From contig JAIRNP010000101.1 of assembly GCA_031258005.1 (NCBI GenBank), forward strand, positions 1-45,868: DNA of 45,868 bases. The letters run 5' to 3'. Positions 9,609 to 18,287 of this stretch are shown one piece after another. The DNA comes from Treponema sp. GTDB lineage: Bacteria; Spirochaetota; Spirochaetia; Treponematales; Breznakiellaceae. The first letter of the stretch is position 1. Each line of letters opens with the position of its first letter. Position numbers and translations under genes: made by a program. Below the pieces are notes generated by a model. It saw only the letters and a program-made list of their open reading frames with translations. It did not search any database and had not been told where the DNA came from.

Positions 9609-11084
9609 ATGATCCACAGCCTTTATGTCCAGGGTTGGTTTTCGGCCAGAACCCGGGCGCCCGGCGCCGGATGGCGGAGCTTAGGTCCGCCAGTCATCCT
9701 TGCGGTATGTTTCCTTTGGAGGGTCCCCCTCTTTAGCCAAGAAGTCCGTACCATTTCCCCAGAGGAAGCAGTGGACTTGGCGGTCAAAAACAACCTGAGC
9801 CTAGAATCTTCCCGGATAAATACGGCCACCAAGAAACGTAAAGCCGACACTGCCTGGAACGTGTTTATTCCCACCGTGGATATAGGGGGGAGTTTGGGCA
9901 GGTTAAACGAGAAACCTGTAGCAACGGTGCTTCCTTTGCCTGATACCATGGGAGGGCCTATTTCCATGGGTGGCGGCTATCAGTGGCGTTTGTCTGGTTC
10001 CCTCCAGATCGCTTTGAACCTGAACTTCGCCCTCTTGGAGGGGATGCGGAACCTGCGCCTGGAATATGAGAGCGGCCTTATTACCTACGAAAAGGCCAAG
10101 GCCCAGCTTGAACGGGATGTACGGAAATCCTACTATCAGATGCTCCTGGTCCAAGAAAACATTGCCCTGTTACGGGAAAATTTCGCGGCTGCAGAACAGC
10201 GGGTAGAGATAGCCCAGGCCAATTACCGGGCAGGGCAGGCCCCGGAACTGACTTTGCTCCAAGCCCAGGTCGCCCGGGAAAACCTGAAACCCAGCATCGA
10301 TCAGGCGGAAAACGGCTTGAAAGTGAGTATGGCCCAATTTGCTATGAACCTGGGTCTTCCCTACGATACCCTGTTTGCCCTTATCCCTTTGGATGATGCT
10401 ACCTCCTTCATTCCCCTGGATGTGGCAGACCTTATCTCCCAAGCGGCCAATGGAAAACCGGATATTCAAGAACTCAGGCAGAACATCTTGATCCTGGAAA
10501 GTACCCGGAAAAAAACCTTTTATCAGATTTTTACCCCTACGTTATCCCTGAGTTGGAACGCGGATCCTGCCTTTCAAGGGGATCCCTGGAAGGATTCCTG
10601 GTTTATGGAAGACGGCTGGAAACAGCAGTCCGGTATGTTCCGTCTCGGCTTGACCTTCCGGCTGAACGGCCTCTTGCCGTGGAGTACCGAGGCCCAGGGC
10701 CTCAAGGACCTGGATGAGACCCTTTCCAGTCTCAACATCGGCCTTGCCCAGGCCATCCGGGGTACAGAACTGGAGATGTACAACACGGTTTTATCCCTGG
10801 AACAAACCCGGGCCACTGCAGAAGCGCAACGGCTCACCGTGGATTTGGCAGAGCGGACCTACCGCTTAACCGAACAAGCCTACCGGGCCGGGTTGAACGA
10901 TCTCTTGGAAGTACAGAACGCAGAACTGGAACTACGGAAAGCCCGGATCGGCGTATTGGAACAACAGTTTAATTACCTCCAAGGGCTCATCGATCTGGAA
11001 TACGCCATTGGGGTTTCCTTTGGTACCCTGAACAAGGATCCAGGAAACGCATTTTCAGAACAGGTAAGGGAGCGCGCCGAATGA
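9609..11084 (+). CDS. TolC-family outer membrane efflux protein
   Basis: Signal sequence, ISPEEAVDLAVKNNLSLE, repeated TolC-type helices. SD AAGGAG upstream of ATG at 9609. ATGA overlap with the next gene. Confidence 0.88.
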   Translation: MIHSLYVQGWFSARTRAPGAGWRSLGPPVILAVCFLWRVPLFSQEVRTISPEEAVDLAVKNNLSLESSRINTATKKRKADTAWNVFIPTVDIGGSLGRLNEKPVATVLPLPDTMGGPISMGGGYQWRLSGSLQIALNLNFALLEGMRNLRLEYESGLITYEKAKAQLERDVRKSYYQMLLVQENIALLRENFAAAEQRVEIAQANYRAGQAPELTLLQAQVARENLKPSIDQAENGLKVSMAQFAMNLGLPYDTLFALIPLDDATSFIPLDVADLISQAANGKPDIQELRQNILILESTRKKTFYQIFTPTLSLSWNADPAFQGDPWKDSWFMEDGWKQQSGMFRLGLTFRLNGLLPWSTEAQGLKDLDETLSSLNIGLAQAIRGTELEMYNTVLSLEQTRATAEAQRLTVDLAERTYRLTEQAYRAGLNDLLEVQNAELELRKARIGVLEQQFNYLQGLIDLEYAIGVSFGTLNKDPGNAFSEQVRERAE

Positions 11085-12037
11085 AACCTAGTATCATTAC
11101 CCCCTTTTTTCTTCTCTTAATATTACTGAGTACCGCCCTGAGTTTCACCGCCTGTAACCAGGGGAAGAAGACCGACCCGGAAGCGGCTCAGGCCGCCCCA
11201 GACATCCCGATTTTCGCGGTGAATACCACCACGGCGGTTCAAGGCCAAATCCGGGATTACCTCGCCCTTTCCGGGGATATCGTGTCAGGCACCACGGTGG
11301 ATGCTTTTTCGGATGTGGCCGGGAAGATCACCCGGCTCTACGTCTCTATCGGTCAACGGGTTTCCCGGAACCAAGCCATAGCCGAGGTTGACCCCTCCCG
11401 TCCGGGGATGAACTACCTTCCGGGCGTAACCCGGGCCCCTATTGCCGGAACCATCGTGTCCCTCCCTGCCCAGGTGGGGATGACCATAAGCCAGAGCTCG
11501 CCCCTTGCCCGGATCGCCGGCGGGAACGCCCTGGAGTTGCGGGTCTATGTAGCGGAACGGTTTATTTCTAAGATCGCCTTGCGGCAGCCTTGTGAAATTA
11601 CCCTGGACGCATATCCCGGTGAACTGTTCCGGGGCAGCGTTGTCGAGATAAGTCCCGTGGTGGATCCTGCTTCCCGAACCATGGAGGTGAAGATCAACGT
11701 GGAGAACCGTAATGCCCAACTCAAATCGGGGATGTTCGCCAAGGTTAAGATCGTTACCGAGCGGAAGGACCGCATTGTCAAGCTCCCTGCAGGCGCGCTG
11801 GTACAGCGTTTCGGGAAAACCTATGTGTTTACCGCAGAGACGGATCCCGCGGATCCCGCCTTCAGGGTAGCCCGCCAGAAAGTGGTGGTTCCAGGAATCC
11901 TTGTGGACGGGGTAGCGGAAATCCAAGAGGGACTTGCCCCAGACGAAGAGGTGATTATCCGAGGCCAAACCCTCCTTGAGGATGGGTCCCGGATCAATGT
12001 AATCGACCGGGTTGCGCCTTTAAGCGACACGAACTAG
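11081..12037 (+). CDS. RND efflux periplasmic adaptor (membrane fusion) lipoprotein
   Basis: Lipobox-like LSFTAC; biotinyl-lipoyl/HlyD-like segments IGQRVSRNQAIAEVDPS and RAPIAGTIVSLPAQVGMTI; RSGMFAKVKI-like LKSGMFAKVKIV. Confidence 0.9.
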   Translation: MKPSIITPFFLLLILLSTALSFTACNQGKKTDPEAAQAAPDIPIFAVNTTTAVQGQIRDYLALSGDIVSGTTVDAFSDVAGKITRLYVSIGQRVSRNQAIAEVDPSRPGMNYLPGVTRAPIAGTIVSLPAQVGMTISQSSPLARIAGGNALELRVYVAERFISKIALRQPCEITLDAYPGELFRGSVVEISPVVDPASRTMEVKINVENRNAQLKSGMFAKVKIVTERKDRIVKLPAGALVQRFGKTYVFTAETDPADPAFRVARQKVVVPGILVDGVAEIQEGLAPDEEVIIRGQTLLEDGSRINVIDRVAPLSDTN

Positions 12038-12051
12038 GAGTAATAAAAAAC

Positions 12052-15000
12052 ATGAGTCTTGCAAAAACAGCAGTTTCACGGCCCACCACGATATTTATCA
12101 TCTTTATGCTGCTTATCGGCTTGGGGGTATTTGCCATGCTTAATCTCCCGATTGATCTGTTCCCGGAGATTAACCCTCCGTACCTGGTGGTGGTTACCAC
12201 CTATACCGGAGCAGGCCCGGAAGAGGTGGAACGTTCCGTAAGCCGGGTTTTAGAGGCGGCCCTTTCCGGGGTTTCGAGCCTTGAAAAAGTAACTTCCACC
12301 TCATCCAAGGGTTCCAGCATGGTTATAATGGAATTTACCTATGGGACCGATCTGGCGGATGCGTCTAATTCCGTCCGAGACGCCCTGGAACGGGTGCGGA
12401 ACTATATGCCCACCGAGGCAGATAGCCCGATGATCTTCCGTTTTGATCCGTCTATGATCCCCATCATGGGTCTTATGGTAACGGGAAACCGTTCTCCAGA
12501 AGAATTGCGGGAACTGGCAGAGGATACCATTGTTCCCCGGATTGAACAGACTCCGGGGGTAGCCACTGCCAGCGTGAACGGAGGCCGGGAGAAGATCATC
12601 CGGGTGGAGATACCCCAATCCCGGCTTGAAGCCTACGGCCTTACCGTAACCCAGATGCAGCAGATGCTGTCTTCCCAGAATATGCAGGTTGCCGCAGGAA
12701 CCATCACCGAAGGGGGGCTTTCCTATATTCTTACCACCATGGGGGAATATACCTCCCTGGAGCAGATCCGCAACACGGTAATTTCCTATAAAGGCGGCGG
12801 CGTGGTGAACGGGGAGATGCAGTTGCCCCGAACCGTGTTCCTCCGGGACGTGGCCAATGTCATAGACGGCTACCGGGATGAGGAGAGTACGGTCTTCGTG
12901 AACGGGACGCCTGCGGTGATGATGCAGGTCCAGAAACAGAGCGGCAAGAATTCGGTCCAGACCGCCCGGAATTTACGGGAACGATTGGAAAAGATGACCC
13001 GGGAGCTTCCCCAGGACATCAAGATTACCGAGCTCTTCAATACGACCGACCAAATAGAAAATTCCCTGAACCAGGTTACCTCCACCGCGGTTTCCGGGGC
13101 GCTCCTTGCGGTGTTGATCCTCTTCATTTTCCTCAGGTCCATCAAGCCCACCCTCATCATCGGTATCAGCATCCCCATATCCCTTATCGTTACCTTGATG
13201 GTGATGTACTTTGCCGGCCTGACCCTGAACCTGATGACCATGGCAGGACTCGTGCTGGGCATAGGCATGTTGGTGGATAATTCCATCGTGATCCTCGAAA
13301 ACATCTACCGGTATCGGGAAAAAGGCTCTAAGCTCCAGGCCGCCGCGGTCTTAGGTGCCCAGGAGATGATTGTGGCCATCATCGCTTCGACCCTCACTAC
13401 CATCTGTGTATTCGCCCCTCTGGTGGCCTTTCAAGGGCTGTTGGAAATGGCAGGAGAAATGTTTGCAGGCCTTGCCTTTACCGTGGTGATTTCCCTGGCT
13501 ATTTCCCTCATTACCGCCATCGTACTGGTTCCTGTGCTTTCAAGTCATTACCTCCCCTTGGTTACCCGGAAGCAGAAACCCCTCCGGGGCCCCCTGGTGG
13601 TGCTTGACCGGGCCTTTGAAGGCTTTTTTAACCGGCTTGATGCATCCTACCGTTGGGCAGTGGATAAGGTCCTGCGGTATAAACTCGTGGTTATCCTCCT
13701 TTTGCTGGGGCTTTTTGGGGGAAGCATATTTATGATCCCCCGGATAGGCTGGGTCTTCATGCCTGAACAGGCTGCGGACTCGGTTTCCATCAACGTAACC
13801 CTTCCCATGGGTTCCCCTTTACCTGAGACCGAAGCCATATTGCAGCGGGTCCAGGCCATCGTGGAAAAGGAAGTCCAGGGCTATGAACGGCTCGTGCTGA
13901 ACGCCGGAGGGGGCGGTATGATGGGTTCGGGAGGCAGCAGCAATACCGGGTCCTTGCGGATAAACTTGCCGGAATTTGATAAACGCATTGACAGCGCGGA
14001 TACCATCAAGACCAAAATGCGCAGCCATTTCAACGAATTCCCTGGGGTGTCCTTTGCCTTCGGCGGCGGGGGTATGGGTATGGGGAGCGGAAACCCGATT
14101 GATATTGTGATCCGGACCGATGACTTGGTGAAAGGTAAGGGCATTGCAGAAAAAATAGCAGCGCTTCTGCGGGAGCGGATTCCCGAAGCCCGGGAACCCC
14201 GGGTTGACCTTGAGGATGGGTTGCCTCAAATCGAGATTGAAATTGATAGGGATAGGCTCTACGCTCTGGGACTCAATACCTACACCGTAGGGAACGAAAT
14301 CAAGGCTGCGGTAGACGGTATCACCGCCACCCGGTACAAGAGCAGCGGACACGACTACGATGTGGTGCTGGTCTTGGCCGAAGCGGACCGGAGTACCCGG
14401 CCTGCGCTGGATCATATCTTCGTAAACAGCCAGGTAGCAGGCAGAGTGCCCCTGTCCAACTTCGCCTCCTACCAGGAAGGAACCGGGCCCATGACCATCA
14501 GACGGGAAAATCAAAGCCGGGTTATCCACGTAACCGCAGGGGCCGTGCCCGGTACGAAGATAAACCTCCTTGAAAGTCAGGTCCGTGCCCTGATTACCGC
14601 AGAAATCCCCGCAGAGGATGATGTGATCATCGAATACGCCGGGGATAATGCGGAGATGATGCGGATGATGAGCCGGTTTGTGCTTATCATGGTGGTGGCG
14701 GTGTTCCTGGTCTTCGGGGTCATGGCCAGCCTTTTTGAATCCTTCAAGGATCCTTTCATCATCATTTTCACTATACCCCTCTCGGTGATAGGGATTGTAG
14801 CGATTTACCTCATCACCGGCACCACCTTTAACATCCTCACCGCGGTAGGGCTTTTGGTCCTCATGGGGGTTATCGTAAATAACGGTATCGTCTTGGTAGA
14901 TTACACCAACTTGCTCCGCAAGCGGGGGCTTTCCCTGCATCAGGCTTGTGTAGAAGCAGCGGGGAACCGGCTTAGGCCCATCCTCATGACCACCTTGACC

Positions 15001-15306
15001 ACGATTCTGGGCTTAGTCCCTATGGCTTTTTTCCCGGGAGAAGGTTCGGAACTGGTGGCCCCCATCGGCAAAACCGTGCTGGGAGGCTTGTCTTTCGGCA
15101 CCTTGATGACCTTGTTCCTCATGCCTACGACTTATGCGATCATGAATAAGCGTTCCGACGAGCGCAAGGCCAGGGCGGAAGCCCGCAGGGAACGGATCGC
15201 CGCAGGGATAAGCAAGAAACAGGCCCGGGTCCAAAGCGTTCAGTCCGCTAAGACTGGAATTCCCCTGGGCCAATCGTGGTCCGGGGAGGCAGGAGCAGGA
15301 TTATGA
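12052..15306 (+). CDS. RND-family efflux permease (AcrB/MexB-like)
   Basis: 1084 aa; PTTIFIIFMLLIGLGVFAMLNLPIDLFPEINPP N-terminus; LVDNSIVILENIYR; GVIVNNGIVLVDYTNLLRKRG; GLVPMAFFPGEGSELVAPIGKTVLGGL. Confidence 0.95.
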   Translation: MSLAKTAVSRPTTIFIIFMLLIGLGVFAMLNLPIDLFPEINPPYLVVVTTYTGAGPEEVERSVSRVLEAALSGVSSLEKVTSTSSKGSSMVIMEFTYGTDLADASNSVRDALERVRNYMPTEADSPMIFRFDPSMIPIMGLMVTGNRSPEELRELAEDTIVPRIEQTPGVATASVNGGREKIIRVEIPQSRLEAYGLTVTQMQQMLSSQNMQVAAGTITEGGLSYILTTMGEYTSLEQIRNTVISYKGGGVVNGEMQLPRTVFLRDVANVIDGYRDEESTVFVNGTPAVMMQVQKQSGKNSVQTARNLRERLEKMTRELPQDIKITELFNTTDQIENSLNQVTSTAVSGALLAVLILFIFLRSIKPTLIIGISIPISLIVTLMVMYFAGLTLNLMTMAGLVLGIGMLVDNSIVILENIYRYREKGSKLQAAAVLGAQEMIVAIIASTLTTICVFAPLVAFQGLLEMAGEMFAGLAFTVVISLAISLITAIVLVPVLSSHYLPLVTRKQKPLRGPLVVLDRAFEGFFNRLDASYRWAVDKVLRYKLVVILLLLGLFGGSIFMIPRIGWVFMPEQAADSVSINVTLPMGSPLPETEAILQRVQAIVEKEVQGYERLVLNAGGGGMMGSGGSSNTGSLRINLPEFDKRIDSADTIKTKMRSHFNEFPGVSFAFGGGGMGMGSGNPIDIVIRTDDLVKGKGIAEKIAALLRERIPEAREPRVDLEDGLPQIEIEIDRDRLYALGLNTYTVGNEIKAAVDGITATRYKSSGHDYDVVLVLAEADRSTRPALDHIFVNSQVAGRVPLSNFASYQEGTGPMTIRRENQSRVIHVTAGAVPGTKINLLESQVRALITAEIPAEDDVIIEYAGDNAEMMRMMSRFVLIMVVAVFLVFGVMASLFESFKDPFIIIFTIPLSVIGIVAIYLITGTTFNILTAVGLLVLMGVIVNNGIVLVDYTNLLRKRGLSLHQACVEAAGNRLRPILMTTLTTILGLVPMAFFPGEGSELVAPIGKTVLGGLSFGTLMTLFLMPTTYAIMNKRSDERKARAEARRERIAAGISKKQARVQSVQSAKTGIPLGQSWSGEAGAGL

Positions 15307-15680
15307 TACGGATTGAGATCGTGGCGAACCATTCGGTAGAAGACAACATCATGGAAGCTTTGCAGCATGAAGGGGTCGGCAAGTTTTACACCAAATACCC
15401 CAGCGTATTCGGGGTTGGATCCCGGGGCCCCCGTATGGGGGATGCGATATGGCCTGAGGAAAACTTTGCCCTGGTGATCTGGTGCGAAGCGGAAGAAGCC
15501 CAGGGCATTGAGCGGGCGGTGCAGTCGGTGAAGAAACGTTTCCCCGAGGAGGGGATCAAGTGCTTCCGTCCTCCTGAGGTGGTGATTCCGCCACCGCAGG
15601 TAGTACTGCCTCCGGCTCCATCCCCTTCCGGCTCTGTACCTCCACCGGTGTACTACGGCCCCGAAGAAGAAAACAGCTAA
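15303..15680 (+). CDS. Small PII-like (ferredoxin-fold) protein with Pro-rich tail, last gene of efflux operon
   Basis: MIRIEIVANHSVEDNIMEALQHEGVGKFYTKYPSVFGVGSRGPRMGD...EENFALVIWCEAEEAQGIERAVQSVKKRFPEEGIKCF; ATG overlaps the RND stop region. Confidence 0.7.
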   Translation: MIRIEIVANHSVEDNIMEALQHEGVGKFYTKYPSVFGVGSRGPRMGDAIWPEENFALVIWCEAEEAQGIERAVQSVKKRFPEEGIKCFRPPEVVIPPPQVVLPPAPSPSGSVPPPVYYGPEEENS

Positions 15681-15693
15681 GCCTCTTTCAATG

Positions 15694-15759
15694 CCCTCTG
15701 AAGTACGTCTGGGAGGACGGGATGCCTCGGCACTCCGCTCCCAAATATGCTTCAGAGGG
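15694..15759. other. Long stem-loop, candidate structured RNA or bidirectional terminator
   Basis: CCCTCTGAAG ... CTTCAGAGGG perfect 10-bp arms enclosing TGGGAG ... CTCCCA second stem; lies between convergent genes. Confidence 0.6.
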
Positions 15760-15898
15760 ATGGATCGCCTTGATCACCACCCATCCGCCCGGAATCTGGG
15801 GCGATCTGCTTAGCGTTCCTCTATCAGCTCGAGGTATGTTGTTTTTTACGGAAGAAACTTAAGAACCTACTGGAGAGGATAGATCCGCTTATATACCG

Positions 15899-16285
15899 CT
15901 AGCGCGTATTAAGCGCTTTATCCTGATCCTGCATAAGTAAAAGAAGATCTATCTGTTTCAAAATATAGTCTTGGAATTTGGGATCCAATTCTTTATACAG
16001 ACTGACCAGTTTGGTACATTCTTCATCAGGGTTTAGACTGAACATTTCACCTTCCCCTGTTTTAAGCCAGGTTTCATTTACATTAAAGGAAGAACAAATT
16101 AACTTAATAATGCGGTCGTTAGCTTTTCGTTTTTCCACTTCCACTCCTGCAAGATACCCGCTGGAGAGGGAAATTACCCGTGAAAATTGGACCTGAGAAA
16201 GTTTAAGCGCTTCACGAACCTGCTTGATACGACGGTTAACCGTTACTACTATAGAATCATGCTTCATTACTTTATCATAATACAT
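15899..16285 (-). CDS. XRE-family helix-turn-helix regulator
   Basis: RIKQVREALKLSQVQFSRVISLSSGYLAGVEVEKRKANDRIIKLICSSFNVNETWLKTGEGEMF. Confidence 0.88.
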   Translation of the reverse strand: MYYDKVMKHDSIVVTVNRRIKQVREALKLSQVQFSRVISLSSGYLAGVEVEKRKANDRIIKLICSSFNVNETWLKTGEGEMFSLNPDEECTKLVSLYKELDPKFQDYILKQIDLLLLMQDQDKALNTR

Positions 16286-16565
16286 ACAAATGACGGTTTC
16301 GACAAGCTCGATTTTTCTTTTTTGCCCTTATACCTTGAGACAGTTATCATGCTGGATCCCCTTGCAAAACTAACATCGAACAAGTCCAATGGCAGATTTT
16401 GAAAAAACCTCGTTCTTTAGCGGTAACACGATACCTATAGAACATCGATCCTGTGGCTTCCACAGGGCCTATCCCCTTCCTTCACCAGGACCGGATCGCC
16501 TATACGTCATTGTACTGTAAAAGTCCCTTCCCAATGTTCCCTGCATAAACTATACTGGTTACGCT

Positions 16566-18287
16566 ATGGTGCTAGATCCTCTAAATCCCCTTATTGTCCA
16601 AAGCGACCGGACCGTGCTCCTGGATGTGCATGTCCCCAAGGCGGAAGCGGCCAGAGCTGCCATCATACCCTTTGCGGAACTGGAAAAATCGCCGGAGCAT
16701 ATCCATACTTATCGTATCACCCCCTTGTCCCTGTGGAATGCCGCTAGTGCAGGGTTTTCTCCTCAAGACATCCTCGATGTCCTAAGGGCCTATACCCGCT
16801 ACGAGGTCCCCCCGGAGATTGGAGCAGGTTTTTCCCACCTCATGGCCCGCTATGGGAAAATACGGCTGATAGCCGTTCCTCCTGATACCGAACCCTGTCC
16901 AGCGCTTCCTGAAGAACTGCTCCTGGTTTCTGATGACCCGGCGGTCCTCATGGAGATCGAAGCAGCCCGTGGATTGGCCCCGTATGTGCATAAAATTCCC
17001 CAGGGCTTTTCTCTGCACCTCAAGGATCGGGGAACGATCAAATGGGAACTCATCAAACTGGGGTGGCCGGTGAAAGACGAGGCTCCATTTGTACCGGGGG
17101 AGCCTTTGGATATACGAATCCGGGATACGAGCGCCGAAGGAATCCCCTTCACGCTTCGGCCGTATCAGCGCGAGGCTGCTCAGGCGGTCTTGGGGAACCA
17201 GGATCCTGGTACGGGCTATGGGGTGGTGGTGCTTCCCTGCGGTTCAGGAAAGACGGTGGTGGGTATACTCCTCATGTCCTGGTTAAAAACCCATACCCTG
17301 ATACTTACCCCCCACATTGCGGCAGTACGCCAATGGATAGGGGAACTGCTGGATAAAACCGAGCTTACGCAAGAGCAGATTGCCGAATACACGGGGGACG
17401 GTAAATCAGTGGCCCCGGTTACGGTGGCTACCTACCAGATCCTCACCTGGCGGCCTCATAAAACCGGGGATTTTCCCCACTTCCGCTTGTTCCGGGAACG
17501 AGCCTGGGGACTCATCATCTACGATGAGGTACAACTCCTCCCTGCGCCGGTGTTCCGGATCACCGCGGAACTCCAGGCAGTACGGCGCCTGGGATTGACC
17601 GCTACCCTGGTCCGGGAAGACGGGGCAGAGGATGCGGTATTCAGCCTGGTGGGACCTAAACGGTACGATGTTCCCTGGAAGGACCTGGAGCGTAAGGGCT
17701 GGATTGCCCAGGCTATGTGTACGGAAATACGGCTGGATCTGCCTAAACCCCTCAAAATACCCTATGCCATTGCATCATCCCGGGAGAAATACCGTATTGC
17801 CAGCGAAAATCCCCTCAAAGCCGGGATCGTGCAGTACTTGGTGGATACCCATGAGGAAGATCAGATCCTGGTCATCGGGCAATACCTGGATCAGCTTGGG
17901 TCCCTGGCAAAACTCCTCAAGGCGCCCCTCATAACCGGAAAGACCCCCCAGGGGGAACGGGAAACCCTCTACGATGCGTTTAAAAAATCCCGGTTCCGCC
18001 TCATGGTGGTATCCAAGGTAGCCAACTACGCCATAGATCTCCCGGATGCTTCCATGGCGATCCAAGTCTCCGGGTCTTTCGGATCCCGGCAAGAGGAAGC
18101 CCAGCGTCTCGGCAGGATCCTCAGGCCCAAAGGAAGGGGGCTTGCAGGAAGTCCATCCCCGGGCTTCAATGCCTACTTTTATACGCTCGTCTCCCGGAAT
18201 ACGGTAGAGGAGGGCTTTGCCGCACATCGTCAACAGTTTCTGGTGGAACAAGGCTATACCTATGCAATTCAGGATTGGGCAGGCTAG
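16566..18287 (+). CDS. XPB/Rad25-like superfamily 2 DNA helicase
   Basis: LRPYQREAAQAVL, Walker A VVLPCGSGKTVVG, DEAD-variant IIYDEVQLL, RLGLTATLVREDG, QVSGSFGSRQEEAQRLGRILRPK. Confidence 0.93.
   Translation: MVLDPLNPLIVQSDRTVLLDVHVPKAEAARAAIIPFAELEKSPEHIHTYRITPLSLWNAASAGFSPQDILDVLRAYTRYEVPPEIGAGFSHLMARYGKIRLIAVPPDTEPCPALPEELLLVSDDPAVLMEIEAARGLAPYVHKIPQGFSLHLKDRGTIKWELIKLGWPVKDEAPFVPGEPLDIRIRDTSAEGIPFTLRPYQREAAQAVLGNQDPGTGYGVVVLPCGSGKTVVGILLMSWLKTHTLILTPHIAAVRQWIGELLDKTELTQEQIAEYTGDGKSVAPVTVATYQILTWRPHKTGDFPHFRLFRERAWGLIIYDEVQLLPAPVFRITAELQAVRRLGLTATLVREDGAEDAVFSLVGPKRYDVPWKDLERKGWIAQAMCTEIRLDLPKPLKIPYAIASSREKYRIASENPLKAGIVQYLVDTHEEDQILVIGQYLDQLGSLAKLLKAPLITGKTPQGERETLYDAFKKSRFRLMVVSKVANYAIDLPDASMAIQVSGSFGSRQEEAQRLGRILRPKGRGLAGSPSPGFNAYFYTLVSRNTVEEGFAAHRQQFLVEQGYTYAIQDWAG

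Noticed and set aside
11285-11968. 227-aa minus-strand ORF
   Set aside because: Antisense to the membrane fusion protein, no recognisable motif.
13819-14940. 373-aa minus-strand ORF
   Set aside because: Antisense to the well-supported RND permease; composition (His/Pro/Gly-rich) is typical of a shadow ORF.
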